Origin: Actinomyces trachealis
GTDB taxonomy: Bacteria; Actinomycetota; Actinomycetes; Actinomycetales; Actinomycetaceae
Assembly: GCF_015711475.1 (NCBI RefSeq)
Contig: NZ_CP065027.1
Span: 1,426,001-1,490,000 of the forward strand
Direction: 5' to 3'
DNA length: 64,000 nucleotides
The position numbers were made by a program, and so were the translations under genes. How positions within the stretch are numbered: position 1 is the first letter of the stretch; each line of letters begins with the position of its first letter. The notes beneath the pieces were generated by a model. The model was not told the DNA's origin. It saw nothing but the letters and a program-made list of their open reading frames with translations, and ran no database searches. Shown one piece after another: positions 35,332 through 45,635 of this stretch.

Positions 35332-38300
35332 CTAGAAAACGGCGACGCCGTAGCGGTGGGTGCGCACGCACAGAGTCTGCTCCCGCAGGAGAAAAGCGAG
35401 CTCGCTGTGCGGGCAGGCAGTGACAGCGCCCGCGTGCACGGTGAGTTCAGCGTCAGCACCGACTACCCGCCAGACCTGGTTCCAGCGGTCATGTGGGCTC
35501 TCATCGCGCGGCCCGAGCACCCGAACCCTAGCGTTGGGGTCAGTGACACTGCTGCGCCACTCCTGCAGGCAGGCGCCCCAGGTACGCAGGTCCCCGTGTT
35601 GGACCGTCATTGGCAGGGCGGCTGCGGTGAGCGCTGCGCGCAGTGACGGACGCAGCGGGTCCTCCACCACCAGTTCGACGGGGGTGCCCGATAGGGCGGC
35701 AGCGCAGATGACTCGAACCAGGTCAGCCTCATTGGTGCCGGAGGCGGCCCGCACCAGCACCGGGCCCACCGGTTGGTAACGCAGCACGGATAGCTCGCCA
35801 GCAGCGGCTGGCAGCGGCGTCTCCACGCCGTAGCGTTCCCTCCAGGCCTCAGCGTCCGCAGAAAGTGCCTCGTGCAGGAACAGGGCGTCGTCGCGACTGA
35901 GGCTGGAGCGGACGGCGTCGTAGATACGGGAGACACGTGGATCCAGGCGCGAGCACAAGCCTTCTCCCCTACTGCGGTGGTCCTGGCGGGGATCGGTTGG
36001 GACCACCTCACCCAGGCTCAGTAGGTGGCCAGGGCCGTCCGCCTTGGCCAGCCCCCCGATTGAAGTCAAGCCTCCACCAAAAGGCTGCCTGCCGACATTC
36101 GTGGCTGCTGTGCTGCGATTGACGTAAAGGCTCGGGGCCTTGACCTCTTTGAGCCAAAGCTCGTGCTCGGCCGGGTCCAGGCTGTGCAGCACCGCCAGGG
36201 GGCCTGCCCCCGGAGCGTTGACTGCCTCTATCGCCTCAGCGAGGGTGTCCACCCGCATGACCCCGAGAGCTGGGACGGAGTGCTCGGAGAGGTGGAAGCC
36301 ACTGCCGGGCTTGACTCCGGCGCGCACACCGGGCTGCCACAGGCCACCGCCCAGGTCCTCCGGGCACAGTACCCAGTGCTCACCATCAGACAGCTCCGTA
36401 AGTGCTGCGGTGGAGGCAATCTCCTGGCCAGTAAGTGGACCTAGCTCAGTGCCTGGGTCTTCCGCCCTGCCAACCCACAGGGATGCTGCGGCGTCGACCA
36501 CTCCCTGGGCAATGCGCGGGTTTGAACCAGCCTTGCCAACCAGTATCAACAGTCCGGTGGCACAGCCTGCCTGACCCGCATGCGCAAAGGCTGAGGCGAC
36601 GGCGTCACGCACTGCCCTAGCCGGGTCTGCGGAGGCTGTTACAACAAAGGTGTTGCGTCCACGGAGCTTGCCGCGCAGGTCCATGTCCTGCTTCCAGGAA
36701 CGCAGGAGCTTAGCCGTGCTAGCGGAACCAGCTAGCAGCACGCTGTCCACGTGCCGGTTGGTCAAGACAGCGCGTGAGGGTGAAGCGTCGTCGACGGCGG
36801 CTAGGGCCAGGACTTCTTTGGGGACCCCGGCGTCGTGGAAGATGCGCAGAAGCTCGGCGGCGCAGCGGCCTGCAACTGGTGAGGGTTTGAGAACTGCAGC
36901 ACCTCCGGCTGCCAGCACGCCTGCTACCTCCGCTGCTGGCACGGACAGCGGCGCGTGACGTGAGGTGGCGATTGCAGTGAGCGCCAGTGCCTGGAGCTGG
37001 CTTGAAGGGGTGCAGGCTGCCTGGTCCAGACCACGGGCCAGTTGGGCTTGGTGTCGGCACATGGCCGCAGCCCGGGTGACCTCGCGCTCAGCCCAGGACA
37101 GCACCATACCGGTCTCTGCGACAGCCACCTCCAGCAACTCAGCTCGACGGGATTCGATGAGTTCGGCCGCCTGCTCCAGGATCGCTGCACGCTCCTGGGC
37201 CGGGCGGACCCGCCAGAAGGGAGCGCTGCGGGCAAGCCTGCCCAGGAGCTTATCGACGGCGCCAGGCGCTGCCAGTTCTACCTGGTTCGCAGCTACAGCC
37301 GCCACCCCACGGTTGCTGCCTGCCAGGGTCTGGCTGGCCTGAAGAACCTCAGGGCTGGGAGCCTCCGGGCGGGTAGCACCTACCGGGACGGGCTGCGGCT
37401 CAGCCCTAAGGTCTAGCCCGGCCAGGTCCTCCAACAGGTGGGCGCCATTGCGGGTCACCGCCTGTGGGAGGCGGGTAGGGTCCGTGGAGCCGCTAAGCAT
37501 GCCCTCTGGTGCGGCGTGGAGCCAGCCGATGACGTGCGGGATAAGCGTCTCCGGCTCTCCGGGCACCGCGATCGGCTGGAGCCACCCAAGGTCCCCTAGA
37601 TCTCGGCAGAGGATGTCTTTGATACCGGCGGGCGTGCCAGCCATGAGCCCTTGGCGCGGTTGCAGCGCGGCAGGCAGGTTACGTGAGGCCACCAACTCGT
37701 GGACGAAAGCGGTGGCTGAGAGGGTGCCGGTAGCTAGGGCAAGCATGAGGGCGCTGCTGCGTTCAGGGCTGAGCGCCCAGCTGAGCACGCGTAGGCTATC
37801 TGGCCCTATGCGGACACGTGATCGAGTGCTGCTGAGGGGCTCTGCCTCCGCGTGGTCATCGTCGGCGGGGTGGGGGTTGATGCCTTGGTTGGTGTCCCCG
37901 ATGGTTGGCACGTCCAGAAGCAGGCGCAGGCGCAGCGGTTCTCCGCCTGCGGAAGCCCGCTGGTCAGCCCATTGGGAGAACCGACGCAGCACACTCAAGA
38001 CGCCCGGGGCTGAGGCAGGCAGAGCGAGTCCCGCCGGGCAGCCTGCCAGCTCCTCCTGGTCCAATGCCGCCATGAGCGCGTCAGCCACCAGGGCCACGTC
38101 GGTTTGACCGGCTTCCAAGCTGAGGCGTTTGGAGAAGGTCTGGGCGTGCCGCAAAAGCGGGGTGAGCACTCGGACCGCCTCCGCCTTGGCGCTGTCCATC
38201 CCCCACTTGGCTGCCGGGCGCGTGATAGCGGCGAGTGGCACAGTCAGCCGCTCCACGCCATCCAGGTCCAGCAGGGAGGTGACTGCCTCGCGGCGTCTGG

Positions 38301-38817
38301 CAGCCTGCTTGTTGCCCCAGGCGGCTCCAGCAAGCAGGACGAGTTCGGGAGTCTGACCGGCTCGACGGGCGCGGGCCAGGGCGCGGGGCGCGTTGGCCGG
38401 GTCGGTGATGATGGAGTCGCCGATCAGCTCTTGCACCCCACGGCGCGCCAACAGGTGTGCGGTCTTAGGGGCGAATCGTGAGGTCATCTTCCCTAGCCCA
38501 AGGGCACCAGCCAGCTGTGAGGACATTGCTTTTGGGCGTTGGGCGGACAGGCGTACCAGGGCTTTGGCGGAGGCGTCGGCGTCGTAAGCCCCAATTACCT
38601 GGTCAAGAAACCTGGTTGTGAAGATGAGTCCTTCCTGATCCTCCAGCAGCTCCGCCAGCAGCCGGAAGGGACGGCGTCCGGAGAGCCGCGCACACTCTTG
38701 GGCCCAGGCCTCGGCCAGGTTCAGGGCGCGCCCTGCGGCTTGCCACATCTCGTCTGGGCAGCGGTGTGCCGCCTCTGGGTGCGCGCGCGAATCTGGCTCG
38801 GTCTCGGGGTCCGGCAT
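35332..38817 (-). CDS. PutA-like protein with altered active sites (proline dehydrogenase / P5C dehydrogenase homologue)
   Basis: 1161 residues from ATG 38817 (AGGAGA upstream), unbroken. The layout is that of bifunctional PutA: a PRODH-type region (about 40-450), an aldehyde dehydrogenase region (about 530-1000, with AVLKPSPVAG and RQPFGGG), and a C-terminal part of about 160 residues. The key residues are changed. The ALDH general base Glu is Lys717 (KLRGRN instead of ExxGKN). Exactly 34 residues on, where the catalytic Cys belongs, is Gly751 with Cys752 next to it. In the PRODH part the substrate-binding Arg pair appears as His-Glu (FVHELVASRN). Proline catabolism by this protein is therefore doubtful. 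Confidence 0.8.
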   Translation of the reverse strand: MPDPETEPDSRAHPEAAHRCPDEMWQAAGRALNLAEAWAQECARLSGRRPFRLLAELLEDQEGLIFTTRFLDQVIGAYDADASAKALVRLSAQRPKAMSSQLAGALGLGKMTSRFAPKTAHLLARRGVQELIGDSIITDPANAPRALARARRAGQTPELVLLAGAAWGNKQAARRREAVTSLLDLDGVERLTVPLAAITRPAAKWGMDSAKAEAVRVLTPLLRHAQTFSKRLSLEAGQTDVALVADALMAALDQEELAGCPAGLALPASAPGVLSVLRRFSQWADQRASAGGEPLRLRLLLDVPTIGDTNQGINPHPADDDHAEAEPLSSTRSRVRIGPDSLRVLSWALSPERSSALMLALATGTLSATAFVHELVASRNLPAALQPRQGLMAGTPAGIKDILCRDLGDLGWLQPIAVPGEPETLIPHVIGWLHAAPEGMLSGSTDPTRLPQAVTRNGAHLLEDLAGLDLRAEPQPVPVGATRPEAPSPEVLQASQTLAGSNRGVAAVAANQVELAAPGAVDKLLGRLARSAPFWRVRPAQERAAILEQAAELIESRRAELLEVAVAETGMVLSWAEREVTRAAAMCRHQAQLARGLDQAACTPSSQLQALALTAIATSRHAPLSVPAAEVAGVLAAGGAAVLKPSPVAGRCAAELLRIFHDAGVPKEVLALAAVDDASPSRAVLTNRHVDSVLLAGSASTAKLLRSWKQDMDLRGKLRGRNTFVVTASADPARAVRDAVASAFAHAGQAGCATGLLILVGKAGSNPRIAQGVVDAAASLWVGRAEDPGTELGPLTGQEIASTAALTELSDGEHWVLCPEDLGGGLWQPGVRAGVKPGSGFHLSEHSVPALGVMRVDTLAEAIEAVNAPGAGPLAVLHSLDPAEHELWLKEVKAPSLYVNRSTAATNVGRQPFGGGLTSIGGLAKADGPGHLLSLGEVVPTDPRQDHRSRGEGLCSRLDPRVSRIYDAVRSSLSRDDALFLHEALSADAEAWRERYGVETPLPAAAGELSVLRYQPVGPVLVRAASGTNEADLVRVICAAALSGTPVELVVEDPLRPSLRAALTAAALPMTVQHGDLRTWGACLQEWRSSVTDPNARVRVLGPRDESPHDRWNQVWRVVGADAELTVHAGAVTACPHSELAFLLREQTLCVRTHRYGVAVF

Positions 38818-38929
38818 GGTGTCTCCTGGGCGCTTGCTGCTGTATGCGCTAAGTCTGCCTGAGGCTGGCACGCAATGTAGTTATTTACCGGCAGGTGCTG
38901 TGAACTGATCTGCTGGCATGACGCGGGGT

Positions 38930-40723
38930 TCAAGCGAGCAGTGGGAAAAGCCCCCAGTAGGCCAGATCCACTAGCAGTATCAGCGAACCAAGCCTCGCCG
39001 CTGCCAGCACCAGGAAGGCGGCTGGCGTGTACCAGCGCTTGCCCGCCAGGCCTGCGCGCAGGTCCTTGCGCCGTCGCCAGACCTCCTGGCTGAGCCTGAC
39101 GATGATGATCACGGTTCCTAGCCCGGCGACCTGCGCCACCAGCAGGCCGCCATAGGACAGTAGCGGGTCAGTGCTGTGTGAGGTGGCCAGGTGGATGATG
39201 CCCGCCAGGTAGGCCAAGTAGAGCATCCAGGTGGCTAGCACTGACAGGCCAGCGGCCACGGTCATCCGCCCTATGGGGTCTGGCAGGTGCAGGCCGGGTC
39301 GGCCACCTAGGCGTGGTGCCTGGCCCAACAACCAGCCCAGGGCGGCGGCCACCAACAGGCCGGTTCCGGCAAGGAGGCTGCCGAGCATGAGGTCTCCGCT
39401 GGCGTACCAGCGGGTGGGCGAGGGCGTCTGGGCCCAGTAACGCTGCCTGGGCTGAGCGCCAGCCACATGCGGCACGGCACTGGCTGTTGCGGGCAGCCCC
39501 ACCACCCAGCGGGACAGGTCCCTGGCGACGCCGGGGGCAAGTGGACCGTCAGTCTTTGTGCCGAGTTTGAGGCCGTGGTTGGCGGCCTCGTAATAGCGGA
39601 CTGTCAGCTTGTGGTTGCCGTTGGCCTGCAGGCCCTGCCAGATGGTGTACGGGCCCTGAACCAGGGGCATGGAGTCGTCATTCGTGCCGTAGAGCATGAG
39701 GACTGGCACCTTAATGTGCTGCTCATACTCAGTGGCATCAAAGTCCACGTAACCGAAGGCTCCCCCGGGCAGGCTGCGGGCGCCCAGAACTCTGGGGATG
39801 ATGGTCATCAGCTGCTCAGGTGCTCCCACTCGCCGTAGGTAGGAGTCGGCAGCCAGGGCAGCCTGTTGACGCAACCGCACAACTGGTGCGGAGGCCAGCA
39901 CCAGGAAGGCGACTTGCGGGTCCTGGGCAGTAGCTACCACACCCGGGAAAGCCCCCTCTGACTCAGCGTAGATGCCCACTCTTTTAGCGTCGACGCCAGG
40001 CACGGTGCGCAGGTAGGTGATGGAGTGCGCGTACCCGGCGGCCATTGACAGGTAGTCGCGCTCAGTCAGGCTGTAGCCGCGCTCGGGCTTGGTGGGCACC
40101 AGTGTGGCTGCCCCAGCGCTGGCCAGCGCCTCAGCCTGCTCCGCGAAGCCATGTTCAATGTTGTGGGTGCCCGCCCCGTGCATGAAGACCACCCCTGGCA
40201 GAGGCTCACTAGCCCCCACCGGCAACCGGAGGCGGGCGGGAGCTTGGGCGCCGTCGTCGAGCTGGATCATGACGTCCTGCGTGCTGACCTGGTAGGTGCC
40301 GACGGCGACCGTAGCCACGGCGCCACCGATGCTGGTGTCAGTGGTGGTCGGCAGGACCGTGGCAGTGTCCAGTGGCCGTGGGTGCCACCGAGGACCGGCC
40401 AGTGTCCCTACCAGGCACAGGCCCATAACAGCTACCACCACCGTTCCGACGGTACGGTGCTCCTGGGATACTGCGACCACTAGTGTGCCCAAAGCCAAGG
40501 TGACCACGATTGCCCAGATCTCTGAGCCGCCGGTCCCCAGCCAGGCCAGCACTAAGCTGGTCACCGCTGTGGCTAGGACGATGACCAGCAGCCTCCGTCG
40601 TTCGGTGCGTACCAGGTGGCTCAGCAGGTGCCAGGCGGCTGGCGGGAAGTGACGTAGCCAGTCCCAAAACGCGCGCGCGTAGGCCCTGAGGTGGCGCAGG
40701 TAGGCGCGACCCCAAACGCCCAC
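38930..40723 (-). CDS. Membrane-anchored alpha/beta hydrolase
   Basis: 597 residues. Two or three N-terminal membrane helices (about 43-110), an extracytoplasmic alpha/beta-hydrolase domain (about 150-425), and three to four C-terminal helices (about 450-597). The catalytic set is visible: oxyanion region VVFMHGAGTHN, nucleophile in IYAESEGAFPG, acid in YGTNDDSMP and His in EAANHGLKLG. The substrate is unknown. Ends immediately before era and is probably in the same operon. Confidence 0.8.
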   Translation of the reverse strand: MGVWGRAYLRHLRAYARAFWDWLRHFPPAAWHLLSHLVRTERRRLLVIVLATAVTSLVLAWLGTGGSEIWAIVVTLALGTLVVAVSQEHRTVGTVVVAVMGLCLVGTLAGPRWHPRPLDTATVLPTTTDTSIGGAVATVAVGTYQVSTQDVMIQLDDGAQAPARLRLPVGASEPLPGVVFMHGAGTHNIEHGFAEQAEALASAGAATLVPTKPERGYSLTERDYLSMAAGYAHSITYLRTVPGVDAKRVGIYAESEGAFPGVVATAQDPQVAFLVLASAPVVRLRQQAALAADSYLRRVGAPEQLMTIIPRVLGARSLPGGAFGYVDFDATEYEQHIKVPVLMLYGTNDDSMPLVQGPYTIWQGLQANGNHKLTVRYYEAANHGLKLGTKTDGPLAPGVARDLSRWVVGLPATASAVPHVAGAQPRQRYWAQTPSPTRWYASGDLMLGSLLAGTGLLVAAALGWLLGQAPRLGGRPGLHLPDPIGRMTVAAGLSVLATWMLYLAYLAGIIHLATSHSTDPLLSYGGLLVAQVAGLGTVIIIVRLSQEVWRRRKDLRAGLAGKRWYTPAAFLVLAAARLGSLILLVDLAYWGLFPLLA

Positions 40724-41905
40724 TCAGAACCCCAACTTGGCCAGGGCCTTGGGGTCGGACTGCCAGTCCTTGGCGGTACGCACGTGCAGGTCCAGGTAGA
40801 CCTTGCGGCCCAGGAGCTGCTCAATGCCTTGGCGGGCGCGCACACCCACCTCCTTGAGTCGGGCTCCGCCCCGGCCGATCACGATGGCTTTCTGGGAGTC
40901 GCGCTCCACGTATAGGCTCACGCGCACCTGCAGACGCTGCCCGGCACCCTTGATGTGCCCGGCGGACTCCTTGTCGGCCGGGTCCACCAGCTCATCCACC
41001 ACCACAGCTAGTGAGTGCGGCAGCTCGTCGCGCACCCCCTCTAGGGCGGCCTCTCGCACCAGTTCACCGATCATGACCTGCTGGGGCTCGTCGGTAATCT
41101 CCCCGGTGGGATACAGGGGAGGTGAGGGCGGCAGGTGCCCCATAAGCACCTCCTCCAGCACGTCCACCTGGTCACCGCGCTTGGCAGAGACCGGCACGAT
41201 GTCAGCCCAGTCCCCCAGGGCGTCCACCGCCAGCAACTGCTTAGCCAGGTTCTCCCGGGAGACGGTGTCGGCCTTGGTCACCACGGCCACCACCGGACGG
41301 CGCAGGTCCGCCAAGTCACGGGCGATAAAGCGGTCACCGGGTCCGATCTTCTCGTTTGCAGGGATGCAGAAGGCGACGACGTCCACCTCTGTGAGGGTTC
41401 CGCGCACCAGGTCATTCAGGCGCTTCCCCAGCAGCGTCTTGGGGCGGTGCATGCCGGGGGTGTCCACCAGCACCAGTTGGGCGTTCTCCCGGTGGATGAC
41501 GCCGCGCACATTGTGGCGGGTGGTCTGGGGGCGCCCGGAGGTGATGGCCACCTTCTGGCCGACCATCGCGTTGGTCAGGGTGGACTTGCCGGCGTTGGGG
41601 CGGCCCACCAGGCAGGCGAAGCCAGCCCGGAAGCCCTCAGGAACGGCAGGGACGATCACCTGGGCCCGGGTGGAGGCCCAGTCTCCGGGTTCCCAGTCGT
41701 CATCGCCGTCGGCGTCGAGTTCCACCAGCGGGGCATCAGCCCCCTCAGGCTCCTGGTTTTCCAGATCCTCCGGGTCCTCCAGGGCATTGGGGCCGTCCAT
41801 GAGTTCGGCGTCTGTCGGGAAGCGGAAGGCGGTAGGCTCGGGGGCGCTCACACCGTCGGCCACGGCGTCGCTCGGATCGGGTTGGGGGGTGGTCTGCTCA
41901 ATCAT
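40724..41905 (-). CDS. era: GTPase Era with acidic N-terminal extension
   Basis: 393 residues from the ATG at 41905, nine bases after an AGGAGG; an ATG three codons earlier directly abuts that site. GTPase motifs: G1 GRPNAGKST, G3 DTPGMH, G4 TKAD and G5 SAK. The C-terminal KH domain includes IVIGRGGARLKEVG. Era assists 16S rRNA maturation. The first ~90 residues are an acidic, Pro/Asp/Glu-rich stretch not found in classical Era. The start overlaps the end of the CorC gene. Confidence 0.93.
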   Translation of the reverse strand: MIEQTTPQPDPSDAVADGVSAPEPTAFRFPTDAELMDGPNALEDPEDLENQEPEGADAPLVELDADGDDDWEPGDWASTRAQVIVPAVPEGFRAGFACLVGRPNAGKSTLTNAMVGQKVAITSGRPQTTRHNVRGVIHRENAQLVLVDTPGMHRPKTLLGKRLNDLVRGTLTEVDVVAFCIPANEKIGPGDRFIARDLADLRRPVVAVVTKADTVSRENLAKQLLAVDALGDWADIVPVSAKRGDQVDVLEEVLMGHLPPSPPLYPTGEITDEPQQVMIGELVREAALEGVRDELPHSLAVVVDELVDPADKESAGHIKGAGQRLQVRVSLYVERDSQKAIVIGRGGARLKEVGVRARQGIEQLLGRKVYLDLHVRTAKDWQSDPKALAKLGF

Positions 41906-43181
41906 CGTCCCCATCCTCCTGGTTCTGGGCGCGTGAAGCCAGCAGGCTCGCTACCTGGCGGCGTCGTCCGGTGCTCTCCTCCGCCTCTAGGCGCACACCT
42001 TGAGCGATACCCACGGCACCAGGTAGGGGCACGCGCCCGATGGCTTTAGTGAGCAGGCCGCCAGCGGAGTCGACGTCGCCGTCCTCAATCTCCAGGCCAA
42101 AGAGTTCGCCTAGCTCGTCAATGGGTAGGCGACTGGGCACGCGGTATACCCCGCCACCTAGGTCCTTCACCTCGGGCAGGGCTCGGTCGTGTTCGTCAGT
42201 CAGCTCACCAACCACCTCCTCCAGCAGGTCCTCCAAGGTGACCAGTCCAGCGGTGCCGCCGTATTCATCCACAACCAGGGCGATATGCACGTGTCCGGTC
42301 TGCATCTCGCGCAGCAGATCGTCAGCGAGCTTCATCTCGGGGACGAAGGCAGCCTCACGCACAAAACCGGATACAGGCAGGGAAGCGTGCTCGGGGTGGG
42401 CGTCCAGGCGGCGCAGCACGTCCTTAAGGTAGAGGATGCCGCGCACGTCGTCGGCGTCCTCCCCGATCACCGGTACGCGGGAGTAGCCGGAGCGGATGAA
42501 CAGGCGTAGGGCGCTCTTAGCTGGTTTGGTGGCGTCGATGGTGACCATATCCGTACGCGGCACCATGACCTCACGCACGAGGGTCTGACCAAGTTCGACG
42601 ACGCTGCGCAGCATCTCACGGTCCTCGTCCTCAATGGAGTCGGCCTCCCCAATCTCGTCGATCATCTCCCGCAAGTCCTCGGTGACCTCAGCGCGGGCTT
42701 CGGCGTCGGTGAGGGTGGAGGCGTGCCCGTAGTGGGACTCGAACCAGCGCCAGGGGCGGCCCACGGCGTCGATCCGGGTGAGCAGCCCAGCCAGCGCCAG
42801 GAGCGCGGCATCAGGGTTGCGGCGGCCGATGGAACGTGGGGACAGGCCGACCACCACTCCCAGGACCAAGGCGTTGAGGGCCAAGGAGATCAGCAGGATC
42901 AGCCACCAGCGCTCCACGACCCCGGCCACCGCTAGCGTGAGGCACACAGCGGCGCACATGTCCACGGCCACGCGCACGGAGTTCACGGCGCCTAGCACCT
43001 CGCTGCGCCGCTCCGCCAGGGCACGCACCGTCTCGGCACCCCGGCGCCCAGCCTCCACCAGGTCGTCAGCGGCAGCCCGGGTCGTGCGGGCTAGCGCAGC
43101 CTCAGCGACCGAGAGCACCGCCCCCAGTCCCAAGGCCAGCAAAGCTAGGACGACAAGGAGCGCTACAGGGGTGCCGGTCAC
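41898..43181 (-). CDS. CNNM/CorC-type hemolysin family membrane protein
   Basis: 427 residues: N-terminal DUF21 membrane domain (four helices, about 1-140), paired CBS domains (about 205-330, beginning VMVPRTDMVTID) and a CorC_HlyC domain (about 345-420). The family is linked to magnesium/cobalt handling; the hemolysin name is historical. Part of the phoH-ybeY-corC-era run; its 3' end overlaps era. Confidence 0.92.
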   Translation of the reverse strand: MTGTPVALLVVLALLALGLGAVLSVAEAALARTTRAAADDLVEAGRRGAETVRALAERRSEVLGAVNSVRVAVDMCAAVCLTLAVAGVVERWWLILLISLALNALVLGVVVGLSPRSIGRRNPDAALLALAGLLTRIDAVGRPWRWFESHYGHASTLTDAEARAEVTEDLREMIDEIGEADSIEDEDREMLRSVVELGQTLVREVMVPRTDMVTIDATKPAKSALRLFIRSGYSRVPVIGEDADDVRGILYLKDVLRRLDAHPEHASLPVSGFVREAAFVPEMKLADDLLREMQTGHVHIALVVDEYGGTAGLVTLEDLLEEVVGELTDEHDRALPEVKDLGGGVYRVPSRLPIDELGELFGLEIEDGDVDSAGGLLTKAIGRVPLPGAVGIAQGVRLEAEESTGRRRQVASLLASRAQNQEDGDDD

Positions 43182-43194
43182 GGTGCGGTAGCCC

Positions 43195-43647
43195 TCAGCG
43201 GTTAGCCAGGAAGGTCAGCAGGAGGCGGCGTTGGAGGGCGAACATCTCCTTCTCGTCCTCAGGCTCCTGGTGGTCGTAGCCGAGGAGGTGGAGGATGCCG
43301 TGGGTGGTGAGCAGCAGCATCTCCTCCACGGCGGAGTGCCCGGCGGTCAGGGCCTGTTGAGCGGCGACCTGTGGGCAGAGCACCACGTCCCCCAGAGTCC
43401 CGGCAGGGGTCTGGGCATCAGGGGTGCCGGGGCGCAACTCGTCCATGGGGAAGCTCATGACGTCGGTGGGGCCGGGCAGGTCCAGCCAACGCACGTGCAG
43501 CTCCTCCATCGGCTCGGGGTCGATGAACAGGATGTTGAGCTCGGCGCGAGGGTTGACGTGCATATTGGCCAAGACGTGCTCAGCCAGAGCAACGAACTCG
43601 GTGACATCAATGTCCACCTGGGTCTCATTGTTGACCTCGATGCTCAT
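43195..43647 (-). CDS. ybeY: rRNA maturation endoribonuclease YbeY
   Basis: 150 residues with the metal motif [11 protein letters not shown] (HxxxHxxxxxH), the signature of YbeY, a single-strand endoribonuclease acting in 16S rRNA maturation and ribosome quality control. FPMDELRPG is also characteristic. Its ATG overlaps the phoH stop by four bases (ATGA). Confidence 0.95.
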   Translation of the reverse strand: MSIEVNNETQVDIDVTEFVALAEHVLANMHVNPRAELNILFIDPEPMEELHVRWLDLPGPTDVMSFPMDELRPGTPDAQTPAGTLGDVVLCPQVAAQQALTAGHSAVEEMLLLTTHGILHLLGYDHQEPEDEKEMFALQRRLLLTFLANR

Positions 43648-44864
43648 GCGCGGTTCCTTCCTCTGAACTCCTGTGGGGTACGGTCGGGGCGGTTACCGGT
43701 GCGAGCCGGGCTGCGGCGGGGGCGGTGGCCATCTGGCCCAGCACCATCGGGCGCATTGCTGGCACCTGCGCGCTGGGCCTGCAGGGAGGTCTGCTCTGCG
43801 TCGTACTGCGCGTAGGCGTCAATGATGCGGCCCACTAGGCGGTGGCGGACGACGTCGTCGCTGCCAAGTTGACAGAAGCTGATGTCTTCTACACCGTCCA
43901 AGATGCGGCGGACCACCAGCAGGCCGGAGGGACGCGAGCCGGGCAGGTCGATCTGGGAGACGTCCCCAGTGACCACCATCTTGGAACCGAAGCCTAGGCG
44001 GGTGAGAAACATCTTCATCTGCTCGGGGCTGGTGTTCTGTGCCTCGTCCAGGATCACGAAGGCATCGTTGAGGGTGCGGCCACGCATGTAGGCCAGGGGC
44101 GCCACCTCGATGGTTCCGGCGGCCATGAGTTTAGGCAGGGCCTCAGGCTCCAGCATGTCGTGCAGGGCGTCGTAGAGGGGGCGTAGGTAGGGGTCGATCT
44201 TGTCAGTGAGGGTGCCGGGCAGGAAGCCGAGGTTCTCGCCGGCCTCGACGGCGGGGCGGGTGAGGATGATGCGGGAGACCTGGCGGCGTTCCAGGGCGGC
44301 GACGGCTTTGGCCATGGCCAGGTAGGTCTTGCCGGTTCCGGCGGGCCCGATGCCGAAGGTAATGGTGGAAGCCTCAATGGCGTCAACGTAAGCTTTCTGG
44401 CCGAGAGACTTGGCGCGGATGGACTTGCCGTGGCTGGTGAAGACGTCCTCGCCCAGGACCTCGGTGGGACGGGTGGCGGTGTCCAGCAGGCTGATGGCAC
44501 GTTCCACAGAGTCGACGTTAAGGGGGGTACCGGCGCGGGTTATGTCCACGAGTTCGGCAACCAGCTGGATGACCATGTCCACGCGTTGGCTGGGGCCGGT
44601 GGCGGACAGGGAGTCGCCGCGCACGTGGATACTGACGTCCGTAAAGCCCCGCTCGATGGCGCGCAGTACCTCGTCGTGCGCGCCCAGGAGGGTCACGGGG
44701 GCCAGGTCCGGTGGCAGTACCAGGGTGCGGGTGACGTCCTCGTGCACTGTGTGCACTATGTGGTGCGCTGCGCGAGGTGCGGTCGCTGCGCTCCGGGGGC
44801 TGCGGGAGGTGATCGCCGTCGGTTCGGCTACTGGGCTGATGGGCGGATTCGTCATCGTGGGCAC
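43644..44864 (-). CDS. phoH: PhoH family ATPase
   Basis: 406 residues. Walker [30 protein letters not shown], Walker [10 protein letters not shown] and [13 protein letters not shown] are PhoH hallmarks. An N-terminal KH-like segment (about 45-120) precedes the ATPase, and the C-terminal 50 residues are basic and disordered. Starts at GTG 44864 or ATG three codons later. First gene of phoH-ybeY-corC-era and the last backbone gene before the accessory segment. Confidence 0.93.
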   Translation of the reverse strand: MPTMTNPPISPVAEPTAITSRSPRSAATAPRAAHHIVHTVHEDVTRTLVLPPDLAPVTLLGAHDEVLRAIERGFTDVSIHVRGDSLSATGPSQRVDMVIQLVAELVDITRAGTPLNVDSVERAISLLDTATRPTEVLGEDVFTSHGKSIRAKSLGQKAYVDAIEASTITFGIGPAGTGKTYLAMAKAVAALERRQVSRIILTRPAVEAGENLGFLPGTLTDKIDPYLRPLYDALHDMLEPEALPKLMAAGTIEVAPLAYMRGRTLNDAFVILDEAQNTSPEQMKMFLTRLGFGSKMVVTGDVSQIDLPGSRPSGLLVVRRILDGVEDISFCQLGSDDVVRHRLVGRIIDAYAQYDAEQTSLQAQRAGASNAPDGAGPDGHRPRRSPARTGNRPDRTPQEFRGRNRA

Positions 44865-44885
44865 ATACTAACGGCCCGCCGTCGC

Positions 44886-45635
44886 TCACCGGGTGCGGCG
44901 CGGGATCGTGAGAGCAGCCACCGTCAGCGCAAGGAGACCGAAAACCAGCAGGAGGCCCAGGCGGCGCGCGTAGTCTGTGGAGACATCTGTCGAAACCGCC
45001 ACCTCGGTGACGGCGTCGACCGCCCAGCTCATGGGAAGGGCGTCGCCGACGACCTTCAGCAGGCGGGGCATGTTCTCGCGCGGCACGAGCAGGCCGCACA
45101 GGAAGAGCTGCGGGGCGACGACAACGGGCATGAACTGCACGGCCTGGAACTCGCTGCGGGCGAAGGCGGAGACGAGCAGTCCCAGGGACACGCCCACGAA
45201 GCCGGTCATGAGGGCGAGCAGGACCACCCAGGCCCATCCGGCCTCGACGGTGACGCCTAGAGCCCACCCGGCGATGGCGCACAGGACGAGGCTCTGGCCG
45301 ACGGCCGTGGCACTGAAGGCGGCGGCGTAGCCGAACAGGACGTCGGCGCGGTGGGTGGGCGTGGTCCACAGCCGTTCGAGGGTGCCGCCGACGCGCTCGC
45401 GCAGCATGGCGACGGAGGTGACGAGGAACATGACGGTCATGGGCAGGATCGCTGTCATGGATACGGCGATGCGGTTGAACAGGAGGTCGGCGCCGGGCGA
45501 GTCCTGGTAGACGAAGTACAGCAGGGTGACCAGCACGGAGGGCACGGCGACGATGAGGGCGACGGTGCGCCGGTCGTTGCGCAGCTGGGCGATGATGCGG
45601 GCGGTGGTGGCGAGATAGGTGCGCAGTGTCATCAT
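44886..45635 (-). CDS. ABC-2 type transporter permease
   Basis: 249 residues with six hydrophobic helices and the ABC-2 pattern: GGTLERLWTTPTHRADVLFGYA after helix 2, and LFLCGLLVPRENMP before the last helices. These permeases usually export drugs or lipids. Its start overlaps the ATPase stop. Together with the upstream ATPase and the TetR gene it forms a self-contained regulated exporter. Confidence 0.88.
   Translation of the reverse strand: MMTLRTYLATTARIIAQLRNDRRTVALIVAVPSVLVTLLYFVYQDSPGADLLFNRIAVSMTAILPMTVMFLVTSVAMLRERVGGTLERLWTTPTHRADVLFGYAAAFSATAVGQSLVLCAIAGWALGVTVEAGWAWVVLLALMTGFVGVSLGLLVSAFARSEFQAVQFMPVVVAPQLFLCGLLVPRENMPRLLKVVGDALPMSWAVDAVTEVAVSTDVSTDYARRLGLLLVFGLLALTVAALTIPRRTR

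Noticed and set aside
35099..35350. T-box riboswitch ahead of leuA
   Set aside because: No specifier-loop or T-box consensus sequence is visible; the leader peptide with adjacent Leu codons explains the region better.
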